Shown here one piece after another: positions 38,119 through 46,303 of a stretch of DNA of 64,000 nt (position 1 is the stretch's first letter; every line of letters starts with the position of its first letter). The notes beneath the pieces were generated by a model. The model did no database searches. It saw only the letters and a program-made list of their open reading frames with translations, and had not been told where the DNA came from. This DNA is from Ectopseudomonas alcaliphila (GTDB lineage: Bacteria > Pseudomonadota > Gammaproteobacteria > Pseudomonadales > Pseudomonadaceae), in contig NZ_FNAE01000013.1 in assembly GCF_900101755.1 (NCBI RefSeq), forward strand, positions 1-64,000, in the 5' to 3' direction. The position numbers and the translations under genes were made by a program.

Positions 38119-39230
38119 GCGAGCGCGACCACTTCTTCATGGCGCGCGCCCTGCGGCTGGCGCGCAAGGGCCTTTACTCCACTCATCCGAATCCGCGCGT
38201 CGGTTGCGTCATCGTGCGTGACGGCGAAATCGTCGGTGAAGGCTGGCACGCCCGCGCCGGCGAGCCGCACGCCGAGGTGCACGCCTTGCGCCAGGCCGGC
38301 GAGCGGGCGCGCGGTGCCACCGCCTACGTCACCCTGGAACCCTGCAGCCATCACGGGCGTACGCCGCCCTGCGCCGATGCACTGGTTGCCGCCGGTGTCG
38401 GCCGGGTGGTCGCGGCGATGCAGGACCCCAATCCGCAGGTGGCCGGTCGTGGCCTGTTGCGCCTGGCCAATGCCGGTATCGAAGTGCTCTCCGGCGTGCT
38501 GGAACGCGAGGCGCGAGCGCTCAATGCCGGATTCATCAAACGCATGGAGAGCGGGTTGCCGTTCGTGCGGGTCAAATCGGCGATGAGCCTGGATGGCCGC
38601 ACGGCCATGGCCAGCGGCGAAAGTCAGTGGATTACCGGCCCGGCGGCACGCGCCGAGGTGCAGCGTTTGCGCGCGCAGTCCAGCGTGGTGCTCAGCGGCG
38701 CCGATACCGTACTGACCGACGATGCCCGCCTGACCGTGCGCCCTGACGAGCTGGGACTGGGTGTGGAGGCTACCTTCATGGCTGCCTCGCGGCCGCCGCT
38801 GCGGGTGTTGGTCGATGGCCGTCTGCGCGTACCGCTGAGCAAGGCGTTCTTCCAGGTCGGCCCGGCGATGGTGGCCACCTGTGCGGCCGCCGCCGCCCGT
38901 GATCGCTATCTGGCCGACGGCCACGAGCTGCTCGCCGTGCCGGGCAGCAATGGTCACGTCGACCTGCGCAAGTTGCTGCTGGAGCTGGCCGGCCGTGGCG
39001 TCAACGACGTACTGGTCGAGGCCGGGCCGCGTCTGGCTGGCGCCTTCGCCCGTGCCGGGCTGGTGGATGAATACCGCATCTTCGTTGCGCCCAAGCTGCT
39101 CGGTTCCAACGCGCGGCCGCTGTTCGAGCTGCCGCTCAACCGCATGGCCGAAGCGCCGGAGCTGCAGATACTGGATATTCGCGCTGTCGGCGACGACTGG
39201 CAGATTACGGCGGTGCCCAAGGCCAGGTAG
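38115..39230 (+). CDS. ribD: Bifunctional riboflavin deaminase-reductase RibD
   Basis: RibD of 371 residues, acting on the second and third steps of riboflavin synthesis. The deaminase domain (about 1-145) has zinc-site residues His52 and Glu54 (HAEVHAL) and Cys77 and Cys86 (PCSHHGRTPPC). The reductase domain (about 150-371) starts VKSAMSLDGRTAMASGESQWI. It is coupled to nrdR (ATGA) and followed by repeats and the FMN riboswitch, so ribC onward may be separately controlled. Confidence 0.97.
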   Translation: MSERDHFFMARALRLARKGLYSTHPNPRVGCVIVRDGEIVGEGWHARAGEPHAEVHALRQAGERARGATAYVTLEPCSHHGRTPPCADALVAAGVGRVVAAMQDPNPQVAGRGLLRLANAGIEVLSGVLEREARALNAGFIKRMESGLPFVRVKSAMSLDGRTAMASGESQWITGPAARAEVQRLRAQSSVVLSGADTVLTDDARLTVRPDELGLGVEATFMAASRPPLRVLVDGRLRVPLSKAFFQVGPAMVATCAAAAARDRYLADGHELLAVPGSNGHVDLRKLLLELAGRGVNDVLVEAGPRLAGAFARAGLVDEYRIFVAPKLLGSNARPLFELPLNRMAEAPELQILDIRAVGDDWQITAVPKAR

Positions 39231-39417
39231 GGTGCGCGCCGCCGTGGTTCTCTCCACGTACGCCTTGCCTGCTGGCAACGACTCGAGCGGGCGCGGGAAC
39301 AGGCACTGGCCTGGCAGAGCGGCGGTTGACCCTGCTGCGCGCAGGGCACCCTGCGACCCATGCGCCGCGATGATAAATATGGTAAAACGCCACGCGGCCA
39401 TTTCATGTGGCTGCAAC

Positions 39418-39566
39418 GTTCTCAGGGCGGGGTGAGATTCCCCACCGGCGGTAATGGTTCGTAGAACCTAGCCCGCGAGCGCTCGCCACGGCACCTGCCG
39501 CGCGAGGTCCAGCAGACCCGGTGCGATTCCGGGGCCGACGGTATAGTCCGGATAAAGAGAGAGCGG
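39418..39566 (+). promoter_or_regulatory. FMN riboswitch (RFN element)
   Basis: The conserved RFN blocks are all present: AGGGCGGGGTGAGATTCCCC, ACCGGCGGTAAT, AGCCCGCGAGCG, GGTCCAGCAGACCCGGTG, GATTCCGGGGCCGACGGT and ATAGTCCGGATAAAGAGAG. By family knowledge it binds FMN and lowers expression of the riboflavin genes downstream. It ends about 130 bases before ribC, and no T-run terminator follows, suggesting control of translation. Confidence 0.96.
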
Positions 39567-39623
39567 GATTCCCTCCACGGGCGCTTCTTGCGTGTCCGCG
39601 AAATCCCTATCGATCGGCATTGC

Positions 39624-39644
39624 CCTGTTTTTGACCAAAACAGG
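39624..39644 (+). promoter_or_regulatory. SD-masking hairpin after the FMN riboswitch
   Basis: CCTGTTTT (39624-39631) pairs with AAAACAGG (39637-39644). The 3' arm contains the AGG of the CAGGAG site that precedes the short ORF at 39654. No T-run follows, so this is not a terminator. Confidence 0.5.
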
Positions 39645-39653
39645 AGTTCGTCC

Positions 39654-39710
39654 ATGCTGTTCAGTACCATCTTCAATGTGAAACCGGAGGGCGTATGTTC
39701 ACCGGCATAA
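39654..39710 (+). CDS. Possible 18-codon leader peptide overlapping the ribC start
   Basis: An ATG at 39654, eight bases after CAGGAG, opens an ORF reading MLFSTIFNVKPEGVCSPA and ending at TAA 39708-39710, 16 bases inside ribC in another frame. Its translation would run ribosomes over the ribC start (39695) and could couple ribC to the riboswitch. Only sequence arrangement supports it; chance is possible. Confidence 0.4.
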   Translation: MLFSTIFNVKPEGVCSPA

Positions 39711-40357
39711 TCGAAGCCATCGGCAGTATCCGCGCCATGACGCCGAAAGGCGGCGACGTGCGTGTCTACGTGGCCACCGGCAAGCTCGATCTGGGTGACG
39801 TCAAGCTCGGCGACAGCATCGCCGTCAACGGCGTGTGCCTGACCGCAGTGGAATTGCCCGGCGACGGCTTCTGGGCCGATGTCAGCCGCGAAACGCTGGC
39901 ACGTACCGCCTTTGTCGACCTCAAACCCGGCAGCGCGGTGAACCTGGAAAAGGCCCTGACGCCGACCAGCCGCCTCGGCGGGCACCTGGTCAGCGGCCAC
40001 GTCGACGGCGTCGGCGAGATCGTCTCGCGTGCCGATAACGCCCGCGCCGTGCAGTTCACGGTGCGCGCGCCGCGAGAATTGGCCAAGTACATCGCGCACA
40101 AGGGTTCGATCACCGTCGACGGCACCAGCCTGACCGTCAACGCGGTCGATGGCGCCGAGTTCGAACTGACCATCGTGCCGCACACCCTGGCCGAGACCAT
40201 CATGGTCGACTACCAGGCCGGGCGTAAGGTCAACCTCGAGGTCGACCTGCTGGCGCGTTATCTGGAGCGGCTGCTGCTCGGCGACAAGGCCGCCGAGCCC
40301 AAGGCCTCGGGCCTGACCGAAAGCTTTCTCGCCGAACACGGCTACCTGAAGAATTGA
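39695..40357 (+). CDS. ribC: Riboflavin synthase (alpha chain)
   Basis: Riboflavin synthase of 220 residues, converting two lumazine molecules to riboflavin. Two lumazine-binding repeats are visible, the first starting MFTGIIEAIGSI and the second at about residue 98 (LGGHLVSGHVDGVGEI). A CGGAGG site precedes the ATG. By Pseudomonas usage it is ribC; other names (ribE) exist. First gene after the FMN riboswitch. Confidence 0.96.
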   Translation: MFTGIIEAIGSIRAMTPKGGDVRVYVATGKLDLGDVKLGDSIAVNGVCLTAVELPGDGFWADVSRETLARTAFVDLKPGSAVNLEKALTPTSRLGGHLVSGHVDGVGEIVSRADNARAVQFTVRAPRELAKYIAHKGSITVDGTSLTVNAVDGAEFELTIVPHTLAETIMVDYQAGRKVNLEVDLLARYLERLLLGDKAAEPKASGLTESFLAEHGYLKN

Positions 40358-40369
40358 GGAGACGCCCCG

Positions 40370-41449
40370 ATGGCGCTCAATACCGCTGAAGAACTGATCG
40401 AAGACATCCGCGCCGGCAAGATGGTCATCCTCATGGATGACGAGGACCGCGAGAACGAAGGCGACATCATCATCGCCTCCGAATGCGTCACCGCCGAGCA
40501 CATCAACTTCATGGCCCGCTTCGCCCGTGGCCTGATCTGCATGCCGATGACCCGTGAGCGCTGCGAGCTGCTCAAGCTGCCGCTGATGGCGCCGCGCAAC
40601 GGCTCCGGTTTCGGCACCAAGTTCACCGTCTCCATCGAGGCTGCCGAGGGCGTGACCACTGGCATCTCCGCTGCCGACCGTGCGCGTACCGTGCAGGCTG
40701 CGGTGGCGCGCAATGCGGTGGCCGACGATATCGTCAGCCCTGGGCATATCTTCCCGTTGATGGCCCAGCCGGGCGGCGTGCTGGCGCGTGCCGGCCATAC
40801 CGAGGCGGCCTGCGACCTGGCGCGCATGGGCGGTTTCGAGCCGAGCGGGGTGATCTGCGAGATCATGAACGACGACGGCACCATGGCCCGTCGCCCGGAG
40901 CTGGAGGCCTTCGCTGAAGAGCATGGCCTGAAGATCGGCACCATTGCCGACCTGATCCACTACCGCCTGATCCACGAGCGCACCGTCGAGCGCATCAGCG
41001 AGCAGCCACTGGACACCGAACTGGGCCAGTTCAACCTGGTGACCTACCGCGATGGCGTCGAGGACACCGCGCACATGGCACTGACCCTGGGCAATATCTG
41101 CGCCGAGGAGCCGACCCTGGTGCGCGTGCACAACATGGACCCGCTGCGCGACCTGTTCATGGTCAACCAGCCGGGGCGCTGGAGCATGCGTGCGGCGATG
41201 GCGGAAGTGGCCAAGGCCGGCAGCGGCGTGGTGCTGCTGCTGGGCAATCCGCTGACCGGGCCGGAGTTGCTGGCGCTGATCAGCCGTCAGCAGCCAGCCA
41301 ATCCGGCGACCTACAGCACGGTGGGCGCTGGCTCGCAGATTCTGCGCGACCTCGGCGTGCGCAAGATGCGTCTGATGAGCTCGCCGATGAAGTTCAACGC
41401 GATATCCGGCTTCGACCTCGAGGTTGTAGAATACCTGCCGGCTGATTAA
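40370..41449 (+). CDS. ribBA: DHBP synthase with degenerate GTP cyclohydrolase II domain
   Basis: A 359-residue protein. The N-terminal DHBP synthase domain (about 1-200) has the acidic loop DDEDRENEGD and converts ribulose 5-phosphate to the four-carbon riboflavin precursor. The C-terminal part (about 205-359) aligns with GTP cyclohydrolase II but lacks the SxRCDCG zinc-binding cysteines, so that activity is probably lost. A complete RibA at 45683 supplies it. This split is known in Pseudomonas. Confidence 0.94.
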   Translation: MALNTAEELIEDIRAGKMVILMDDEDRENEGDIIIASECVTAEHINFMARFARGLICMPMTRERCELLKLPLMAPRNGSGFGTKFTVSIEAAEGVTTGISAADRARTVQAAVARNAVADDIVSPGHIFPLMAQPGGVLARAGHTEAACDLARMGGFEPSGVICEIMNDDGTMARRPELEAFAEEHGLKIGTIADLIHYRLIHERTVERISEQPLDTELGQFNLVTYRDGVEDTAHMALTLGNICAEEPTLVRVHNMDPLRDLFMVNQPGRWSMRAAMAEVAKAGSGVVLLLGNPLTGPELLALISRQQPANPATYSTVGAGSQILRDLGVRKMRLMSSPMKFNAISGFDLEVVEYLPAD

Positions 41450-41476
41450 CAGGCGGCTCGAAGAGCCGCATCTGAT

Positions 41477-41652
41477 GACCCTCTCCCGCTTGCGGGAGAG
41501 GGTGCCCGCAGGGCGGGAGAGGGTGTTGTGGTCAACGCCTAACCCTCTCCCCAGCCCCTCTCCCACACGTGGGAGAGGGGAGCTAAAGCACGTAGCCCGG
41601 ATGAAATCCGGGAGGATCGGCACACTGGCCCCGGATTGCATCCGAGCTACGC
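41477..41652. repeat. Cluster of palindromic repeats between ribBA and ribH
   Basis: Three elements lie in the 269-base gap: a CCCTCTCCCGC/GCGGGAGAGGG hairpin at 41479-41502, a CCCCTCTCCCAC/GTGGGAGAGGGG hairpin at about 41555-41580, and a GTAGCCCGGAT...ATCCGAGCTAC element at about 41592-41650. Nothing coding is seen. Confidence 0.75.
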
Positions 41653-41718
41653 TGACAAACGAATTTTATTTTCGGGGCGCACCGACGCCCCGGCTCTTTA
41701 ACCCATGTGAGACCCGTC

Positions 41719-42195
41719 ATGACCCTGAAGACCATCGAAGGTACCTTCATCGCCCCGAAGGGCAAATACGCCCTGGTGGTAGGCCGTTTCAACAGTTTCG
41801 TCGTCGAGAGCCTGGTCAGCGGCGCCATCGACGCCCTGGTACGCCACGGCGTGAGCGAAAGCGACATCACCATCATCCGCGCCCCGGGCGCCTTCGAGAT
41901 TCCGCTGGTCACCCAGAAGGTCGCCCAGCGTGGCGAATACGCGGCGATCATCGCCCTCGGCGCGGTCATCCGTGGCGGCACCCCGCATTTCGAATACGTG
42001 GCTGGCGAGTGCACCAAGGGCCTGGCTCAGGTTTCCATGGAATACGGCGTACCGGTTGCCTTCGGCGTACTGACCGTCGACTCCATCGAACAAGCCATCG
42101 AACGTTCCGGCACCAAGGCGGGTAACAAGGGTGCCGAAGCTGCGCTGTCTGCCCTGGAAATGGTCAGCCTGCTGGCGCAGTTGGAGGCCAAGTGA
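41719..42195 (+). CDS. ribH: 6,7-dimethyl-8-ribityllumazine synthase
   Basis: Lumazine synthase of 158 residues, forming a 60-mer or decamer. Family blocks are VGRFNSFVVESLVSGA, RAPGAFEIP, IALGAVIRGGTPHFEYV and the C-terminal GNKGAEAALSALEM. The ATG at 41719 is used; a start four codons upstream is possible. It overlaps nusB by four bases. Confidence 0.97.
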   Translation: MTLKTIEGTFIAPKGKYALVVGRFNSFVVESLVSGAIDALVRHGVSESDITIIRAPGAFEIPLVTQKVAQRGEYAAIIALGAVIRGGTPHFEYVAGECTKGLAQVSMEYGVPVAFGVLTVDSIEQAIERSGTKAGNKGAEAALSALEMVSLLAQLEAK

Positions 42196-42671
42196 GCAAC
42201 TCCGGTAACGGCCAGCCGGCCAAGAAGGGCCCCAGCGGCAAGATTCTCGCGCGCCGCGAGGCCCGTACCCTGGCCATGCAGGCCCTGTACTCCTGGCATA
42301 TTGCCGGGCAGCCGCTGAACGAGATCGAAGCGCAGTTCCGCGTCGACAACGATTTCAGCAAGGTCGACGGTGCCTACTTCCACGAGATCCTGCACGGCGT
42401 GCCGCGGCAGAAGACCGAGCTGGACGAGGCCTTCACGCCCCTGCTCGATCGCCCGCTGGAAGAGATCGATCCGGTCGAGCTGGCCATTCTGCGCCTGTCC
42501 ACCTACGAGCTGAAGAACCGCGTCGACGTCCCCTACAAGGTGGTGATCAACGAAGGTATCGAGCTGGCCAAGGTGTTCGGTGCCACTGACGGTCACAAGT
42601 TCGTCAACGGCATTCTCGACAAACTCGCGCCCAAGCTGCGTGCCGCCGAAGTCAACGCCAACAAACGGTGA
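42192..42671 (+). CDS. nusB: Transcription antitermination factor NusB
   Basis: NusB of 159 residues, which pairs with S10 (NusE) in rRNA antitermination. It has a Lys-rich N-terminus, ARREARTLAMQALYSW, and LAILRLSTYELKNRVDVPYKV. It starts with GTG (42192) overlapping the ribH stop. Confidence 0.97.
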   Translation: MSNSGNGQPAKKGPSGKILARREARTLAMQALYSWHIAGQPLNEIEAQFRVDNDFSKVDGAYFHEILHGVPRQKTELDEAFTPLLDRPLEEIDPVELAILRLSTYELKNRVDVPYKVVINEGIELAKVFGATDGHKFVNGILDKLAPKLRAAEVNANKR

Positions 42672-43621
42672 ATGAGTTCGAGCTGATCCGCCGTTACTTC
42701 GCCACCGCCCCCTGCGCGCAGGGCGGCGACGGCGTGGTTCGCGGTATTGGTGATGACTGCGCACTGCTGGCGGTGCCCGCCGGCGAGCAACTGGCGGTTT
42801 CCACCGACACGCTGGTCGCCGGGGTGCATTTCCCCGACGCCTGCGATGCCTTTCTCCTCGGTCAACGCGCGTTGGCCGTCTCCGCCAGTGATCTGGCCGC
42901 CATGGGCGCTACGCCGCTGGCCTTTACCCTCGCGATGACCCTGCCTAGTGCCAGTGAAGCCTGGCTGGCCGAGTTCGCTCGCGGCTTGCAGGCGATGGCG
43001 CAGAGCTGTTCGCTGGCGCTGGTCGGCGGCGATACCACGCGCGGTCCGCTGAGCCTGACGCTGACCGTGTTCGGCCGGGTGCCGAGCGGGCAGGCGCTGC
43101 TGCGCAGCGGCGCGCAGGTGGGCGATCTGCTCTGCGTCGGCGGCGAACTGGGCGATGCCGCGGGCGCGCTGCCGCTGGTGCTGGGGCAGCGCGAAGCAGC
43201 GGCGGACATCAGCGAGGCGCTGCTGGCGCGCTACTGGTCGCCGCAGCCGCAGCTGGCGCTGGGGCAGGCCTTGCGTGGGCAGGCTACGGCGGCGCTGGAT
43301 ATTTCCGACGGGCTGCTGGCCGATTGCGGGCATATCGCCAAGGCTTCACAGGTCGCTCTTAAGATCGAGCTGGAGCACGTGCCGCTGTCTGCAGCGCTGC
43401 GCGCCTTTGCCGGTGATGAGCAGGCACGGATCTGCGCGCTGGGCGGTGGCGACGACTACCGCCTGGCCTTTACCCTACCGCCAGCCTTGCTCGCCGGCTT
43501 GCAGGTCGATTGGCCCGAAATCCGGGTTATCGGCCGTGTGCTGGCCGGCTCTGGGGTACAGTTGCTGGATGCTGCTGGCCAGTCCATCGATCCGCCGCGT
43601 GGCGGCTACCAACATTTCTGA
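42668..43621 (+). CDS. thiL: Thiamine-monophosphate kinase
   Basis: ThiL of 317 residues, making thiamine diphosphate from thiamine monophosphate. Conserved blocks are GDDCALLAVP, STDTLVAGVHFP and ALVGGDTTRGPLSLTLTVFG. It begins with GTG (42668) overlapping the nusB stop (GTGA). Confidence 0.96.
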   Translation: MNEFELIRRYFATAPCAQGGDGVVRGIGDDCALLAVPAGEQLAVSTDTLVAGVHFPDACDAFLLGQRALAVSASDLAAMGATPLAFTLAMTLPSASEAWLAEFARGLQAMAQSCSLALVGGDTTRGPLSLTLTVFGRVPSGQALLRSGAQVGDLLCVGGELGDAAGALPLVLGQREAAADISEALLARYWSPQPQLALGQALRGQATAALDISDGLLADCGHIAKASQVALKIELEHVPLSAALRAFAGDEQARICALGGGDDYRLAFTLPPALLAGLQVDWPEIRVIGRVLAGSGVQLLDAAGQSIDPPRGGYQHF

Positions 43622-43636
43622 CAGGACGGAGTGCGT

Positions 43637-44164
43637 GTGACCGATCACCCCAACCAGGTTCCCGCCGAATACGTACCGCCCTCGGTATGGCGTAACCCCT
43701 GGCATTTCATCGCCTTCGGTTTCGGCTCCGGCACCTTACCCAAGGCGCCAGGCACCTGGGGTTCGCTGGTGGCGCTGCCATTCGTGCCGCTGTGGCAGAT
43801 GCTGCCGGACTGGGGCTATTGGCTGATGCTCGGCGTGACCATGCTGTTCGGCTTCTGGCTGTGCGGCAAGGTCGCCGACGACCTGCGTGTGCATGATCAC
43901 GAAGGCATCGTCTGGGACGAAATGGTCGGCATGTGGATCACGCTGTGGCTGGTGCCCGAGGGCTGGGTCTGGTTGCTGCTAGGCTTTCTCATGTTTCGCC
44001 TGTTCGACATCGTCAAACCCTGGCCGATTCGCTGGATTGATCGTCATGTGCATGGCGGTGTCGGCATCATGCTCGATGATGTCATCGCCGGGGTCTTTGC
44101 CTGGTTGGCCATGCAGGGGCTGGTTTGGGGCTGGGACAACTATGGAGCCGGGCTGGGTTTCTAA
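43637..44164 (+). CDS. pgpA: Phosphatidylglycerophosphatase A
   Basis: PgpA of 175 residues, a membrane enzyme dephosphorylating phosphatidylglycerophosphate. It contains FGSGTLPKAPGTWGSL, the catalytic-type segment DHEGIVWDEMVGMW and FDIVKPWPI, with several hydrophobic spans. The GTG at 43637 (MTDHPNQVPAE) fits the family and the GGACGGAG site; a GTG two codons upstream is possible. Confidence 0.94.
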   Translation: MTDHPNQVPAEYVPPSVWRNPWHFIAFGFGSGTLPKAPGTWGSLVALPFVPLWQMLPDWGYWLMLGVTMLFGFWLCGKVADDLRVHDHEGIVWDEMVGMWITLWLVPEGWVWLLLGFLMFRLFDIVKPWPIRWIDRHVHGGVGIMLDDVIAGVFAWLAMQGLVWGWDNYGAGLGF

Positions 44165-44173
44165 GGGGTGGGC

Positions 44174-44908
44174 ATGCGCATGAGGCAAGTCTGGCTGGGT
44201 GTGCTGCTGATGCTTTGTGCCTTGTCTGGTGTCCAGGCTCAGGGCGAGCAGCCAGATGAGATACGCCTGGCCAGCGAGGTGTGGGATGCCTACACCGAGG
44301 CTGACGGTACAGGCCTGGGCTGGGACATCATGCGCACGATCTTCGAACCCGCAGGCGTCCGTCTGAGCATCCACAGTGTGCCTTACACCCGCTCCGTCGG
44401 GCTGGTGCGGCGTGGCGAGGCCGATGCCTGGGTCGGCTCCTATCGAGACGAGGTCGAGGGGCAGGTGTTCTACCCCAAGCATCACTATGATCGTGATCAG
44501 ATCGTCGCACTTGGCCTCAAGGAAAAACCGGTACCGACCCTCGACAGTCTGGGCACGTTCCGGCTGGTCTGGGTGCGAGGTTATGGTTACGAGGAATATC
44601 TGCCGAATGTGCACGACTACCGGGAAGTGCAGCGGCGCGGCGGTATCCTCGGCATGCTGGACCTGGGGCACGCGGATTTCTATATCGATGCCCGTCCCGA
44701 GGTCGACTACCTACTGGGCCAGGCGGCCAAGCCGCAGCAATACCGGGTGACGAATCTGACGCAGTTGCCGCTCTATCTCGGTTTTGCCGATACGCCACGC
44801 GGGCATGTCCTGGCCGAGCTCTTCGATCGGCGCATGACGCAGCTGATCGCCAGCGGCGACCTGCGGCCGATCTTCGCTCGCTGGCAGCAGCCCTATCCCT
44901 TCGACTGA
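44174..44908 (+). CDS. Exported solute-binding-like protein (SBP_bac_3 type)
   Basis: A 244-residue protein with a signal peptide (LGVLLMLCALSGVQAQ) and a type-3 extracellular solute-binding fold: the start DEIRLASEVWDAYTEADGTG, PYTRSVGLVRRGEADAW and later LGHADFYIDARPEV. It may bind an amino-acid-like ligand, though no transporter genes are adjacent, so a sensor or accessory role is possible. ATG 44174 follows AAGGGG; ATG 44180 is an alternative. Confidence 0.75.
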   Translation: MRMRQVWLGVLLMLCALSGVQAQGEQPDEIRLASEVWDAYTEADGTGLGWDIMRTIFEPAGVRLSIHSVPYTRSVGLVRRGEADAWVGSYRDEVEGQVFYPKHHYDRDQIVALGLKEKPVPTLDSLGTFRLVWVRGYGYEEYLPNVHDYREVQRRGGILGMLDLGHADFYIDARPEVDYLLGQAAKPQQYRVTNLTQLPLYLGFADTPRGHVLAELFDRRMTQLIASGDLRPIFARWQQPYPFD

Positions 44909-44926
44909 GCCGGGAGGCCTTCATTC

Positions 44927-45571
44927 ATGCAGCTTCGTCACTGTCTCGCCGCATTAGCGCTGTTGTGTGCGAGTTCTTCCTGGGCGGCCTCTCAGGTTCA
45001 GGTGGTCGGTCTTTTTCCCGGTGCGGCGGTGATCAATGTCGATGGCCAGCGCAAGCTGGTACGGGTCGGCCAGACCGGGCCGGGCGGGGTGGAGGTGGTC
45101 AGCGTCGACAAGCAGGGCGCGGTGCTGCGCGTCGATGGCGTCGAGCGCGCCTACCCACTGAGTCGTGAATACAGTGCCGGTTTCGCCGAGCCGGTCAGGA
45201 AGCGCTTGAGCATCGCCAAGGGCATCGGCGGCCATTACTGGGTGGCCGGTTCGGTCAACGGTCAGACGGTGCAGTTTCTGGTGGACACCGGCGCCACCTC
45301 GGTGGCGCTCAACGACGCCCATGCCCGGCGCCTGGGTATCGATTATCGAGTCAGTGGCCGGCCTCTGCAGGTCAACACCGCCAGCGGCGTCGCCCGTGGT
45401 TGGCGTGTGATGCTCGACCGGGTCAAGGTTGGCGATCTCGAGGTGCTCGGCGTCGAGGCGGTGGTGTTAGAGGGAAATGCACCGCACGAAGCCCTGCTGG
45501 GCATGAGCTTCCTCGGTCGGGTTGGCTGGCGCGAGGAGCAGGGGATGTTGGTGCTCGAGTCCAAGCTCTGA
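44927..45571 (+). CDS. Retropepsin-like aspartic protease, exported
   Basis: A 214-residue protein with a signal peptide (about 1-21) and a C-terminal clan AA aspartic protease-like domain. The catalytic motif is FLVDTGATSVAL (Asp120-Thr-Gly), followed by MSFLGRVGW near the end. Such single-domain proteases (TIGR02281-like) are thought to act as dimers in the periplasm; substrates are unknown. It follows the solute-binding-like gene by 18 bases. Confidence 0.82.
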   Translation: MQLRHCLAALALLCASSSWAASQVQVVGLFPGAAVINVDGQRKLVRVGQTGPGGVEVVSVDKQGAVLRVDGVERAYPLSREYSAGFAEPVRKRLSIAKGIGGHYWVAGSVNGQTVQFLVDTGATSVALNDAHARRLGIDYRVSGRPLQVNTASGVARGWRVMLDRVKVGDLEVLGVEAVVLEGNAPHEALLGMSFLGRVGWREEQGMLVLESKL

Positions 45572-45637
45572 GACTGCCATTGACCGTTTCGATACTGATG
45601 ATCGGCAATTCTGACTGACCCGCCAGCGGGGCCTGCT

Positions 45638-45645
45638 GATACAAT
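45638..45645 (+). promoter_or_regulatory. Candidate extended -10 promoter of ribA
   Basis: TGATACAAT (TG at 45637-45638, TACAAT at 45640-45645) is an extended -10 about 38 bases before ribA. No good -35 is seen. Confidence 0.35.
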
Positions 45646-45682
45646 GCCGGCCCTGTTTCGTACTCATTGCTAGGAGTATCCG

Positions 45683-46303
45683 GTGTCCGTCGTGTTCGTC
45701 GCCGCCTCCCAATTGCCCACGCCCTTCGGTGTGTTCACCATGCACGGTTTCCTCGATGAGGCCACCGGCAAGGAACATGTCGCCCTGACCTTTGGCAACG
45801 TCGCCGACGGTGCACCGGTGCTCGGGCGCCTGCATTCCGAATGCCTGACCGGTGACGCCCTGTTCAGCCTGCGTTGCGACTGCGGTGCGCAGCTGCAGGC
45901 GGCGCTGCAGGCCATCGCCAACGAAGGTCGCGGCGTGCTGCTGTATCTGCGTCAGGAGGGCCGTGGCATTGGTCTGCTGAACAAGATCCGCGCCTATGAA
46001 CTGCAGGATGGCGGTGCCGATACGGTAGAGGCCAACGAACGCCTGGGTTTCGGCGCCGACCAGCGTGATTACGCCATCTGCCTGCCGATGCTCGAGCACC
46101 TGGGCATCGACAGCCTCAAGCTGATGACCAATAACCCGCGCAAGGTCAAGGCGCTGGGCGACATGGGCATCGCGGTGGATCATCGTGTGCCGCTGCAGAT
46201 TGCGCACAACCCCTACAACAAACGCTACCTCGCCACCAAGGCCGGCAAGCTCGGCCACATGCTGGGCAACCAGCATCAGGGCGAGACCGAGGAAAGCCTG
46301 TGA
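45683..46303 (+). CDS. ribA: GTP cyclohydrolase II
   Basis: RibA of 206 residues, catalysing the first step of riboflavin synthesis from GTP. The zinc ligands are in CLTGDALFSLRCDCGAQL, and catalytic blocks LRQEGRGIGLLNKI and MTNNPRKVKAL follow. It starts with GTG (45683) after TAGGAG. It supplies the activity missing from the fused RibBA protein. Confidence 0.97.
   Translation: MSVVFVAASQLPTPFGVFTMHGFLDEATGKEHVALTFGNVADGAPVLGRLHSECLTGDALFSLRCDCGAQLQAALQAIANEGRGVLLYLRQEGRGIGLLNKIRAYELQDGGADTVEANERLGFGADQRDYAICLPMLEHLGIDSLKLMTNNPRKVKALGDMGIAVDHRVPLQIAHNPYNKRYLATKAGKLGHMLGNQHQGETEESL

Noticed and set aside
39624..39650. Rho-independent terminator after the FMN riboswitch
   Set aside because: The hairpin stem is weak (A/T-rich) and is followed by AGTTCGTCC rather than a T-run.
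39422..41641. A 739-codon open frame on the minus strand
   Set aside because: It covers the FMN riboswitch, ribC and ribBA in antisense and includes repeat sequence, with no recognisable domain.
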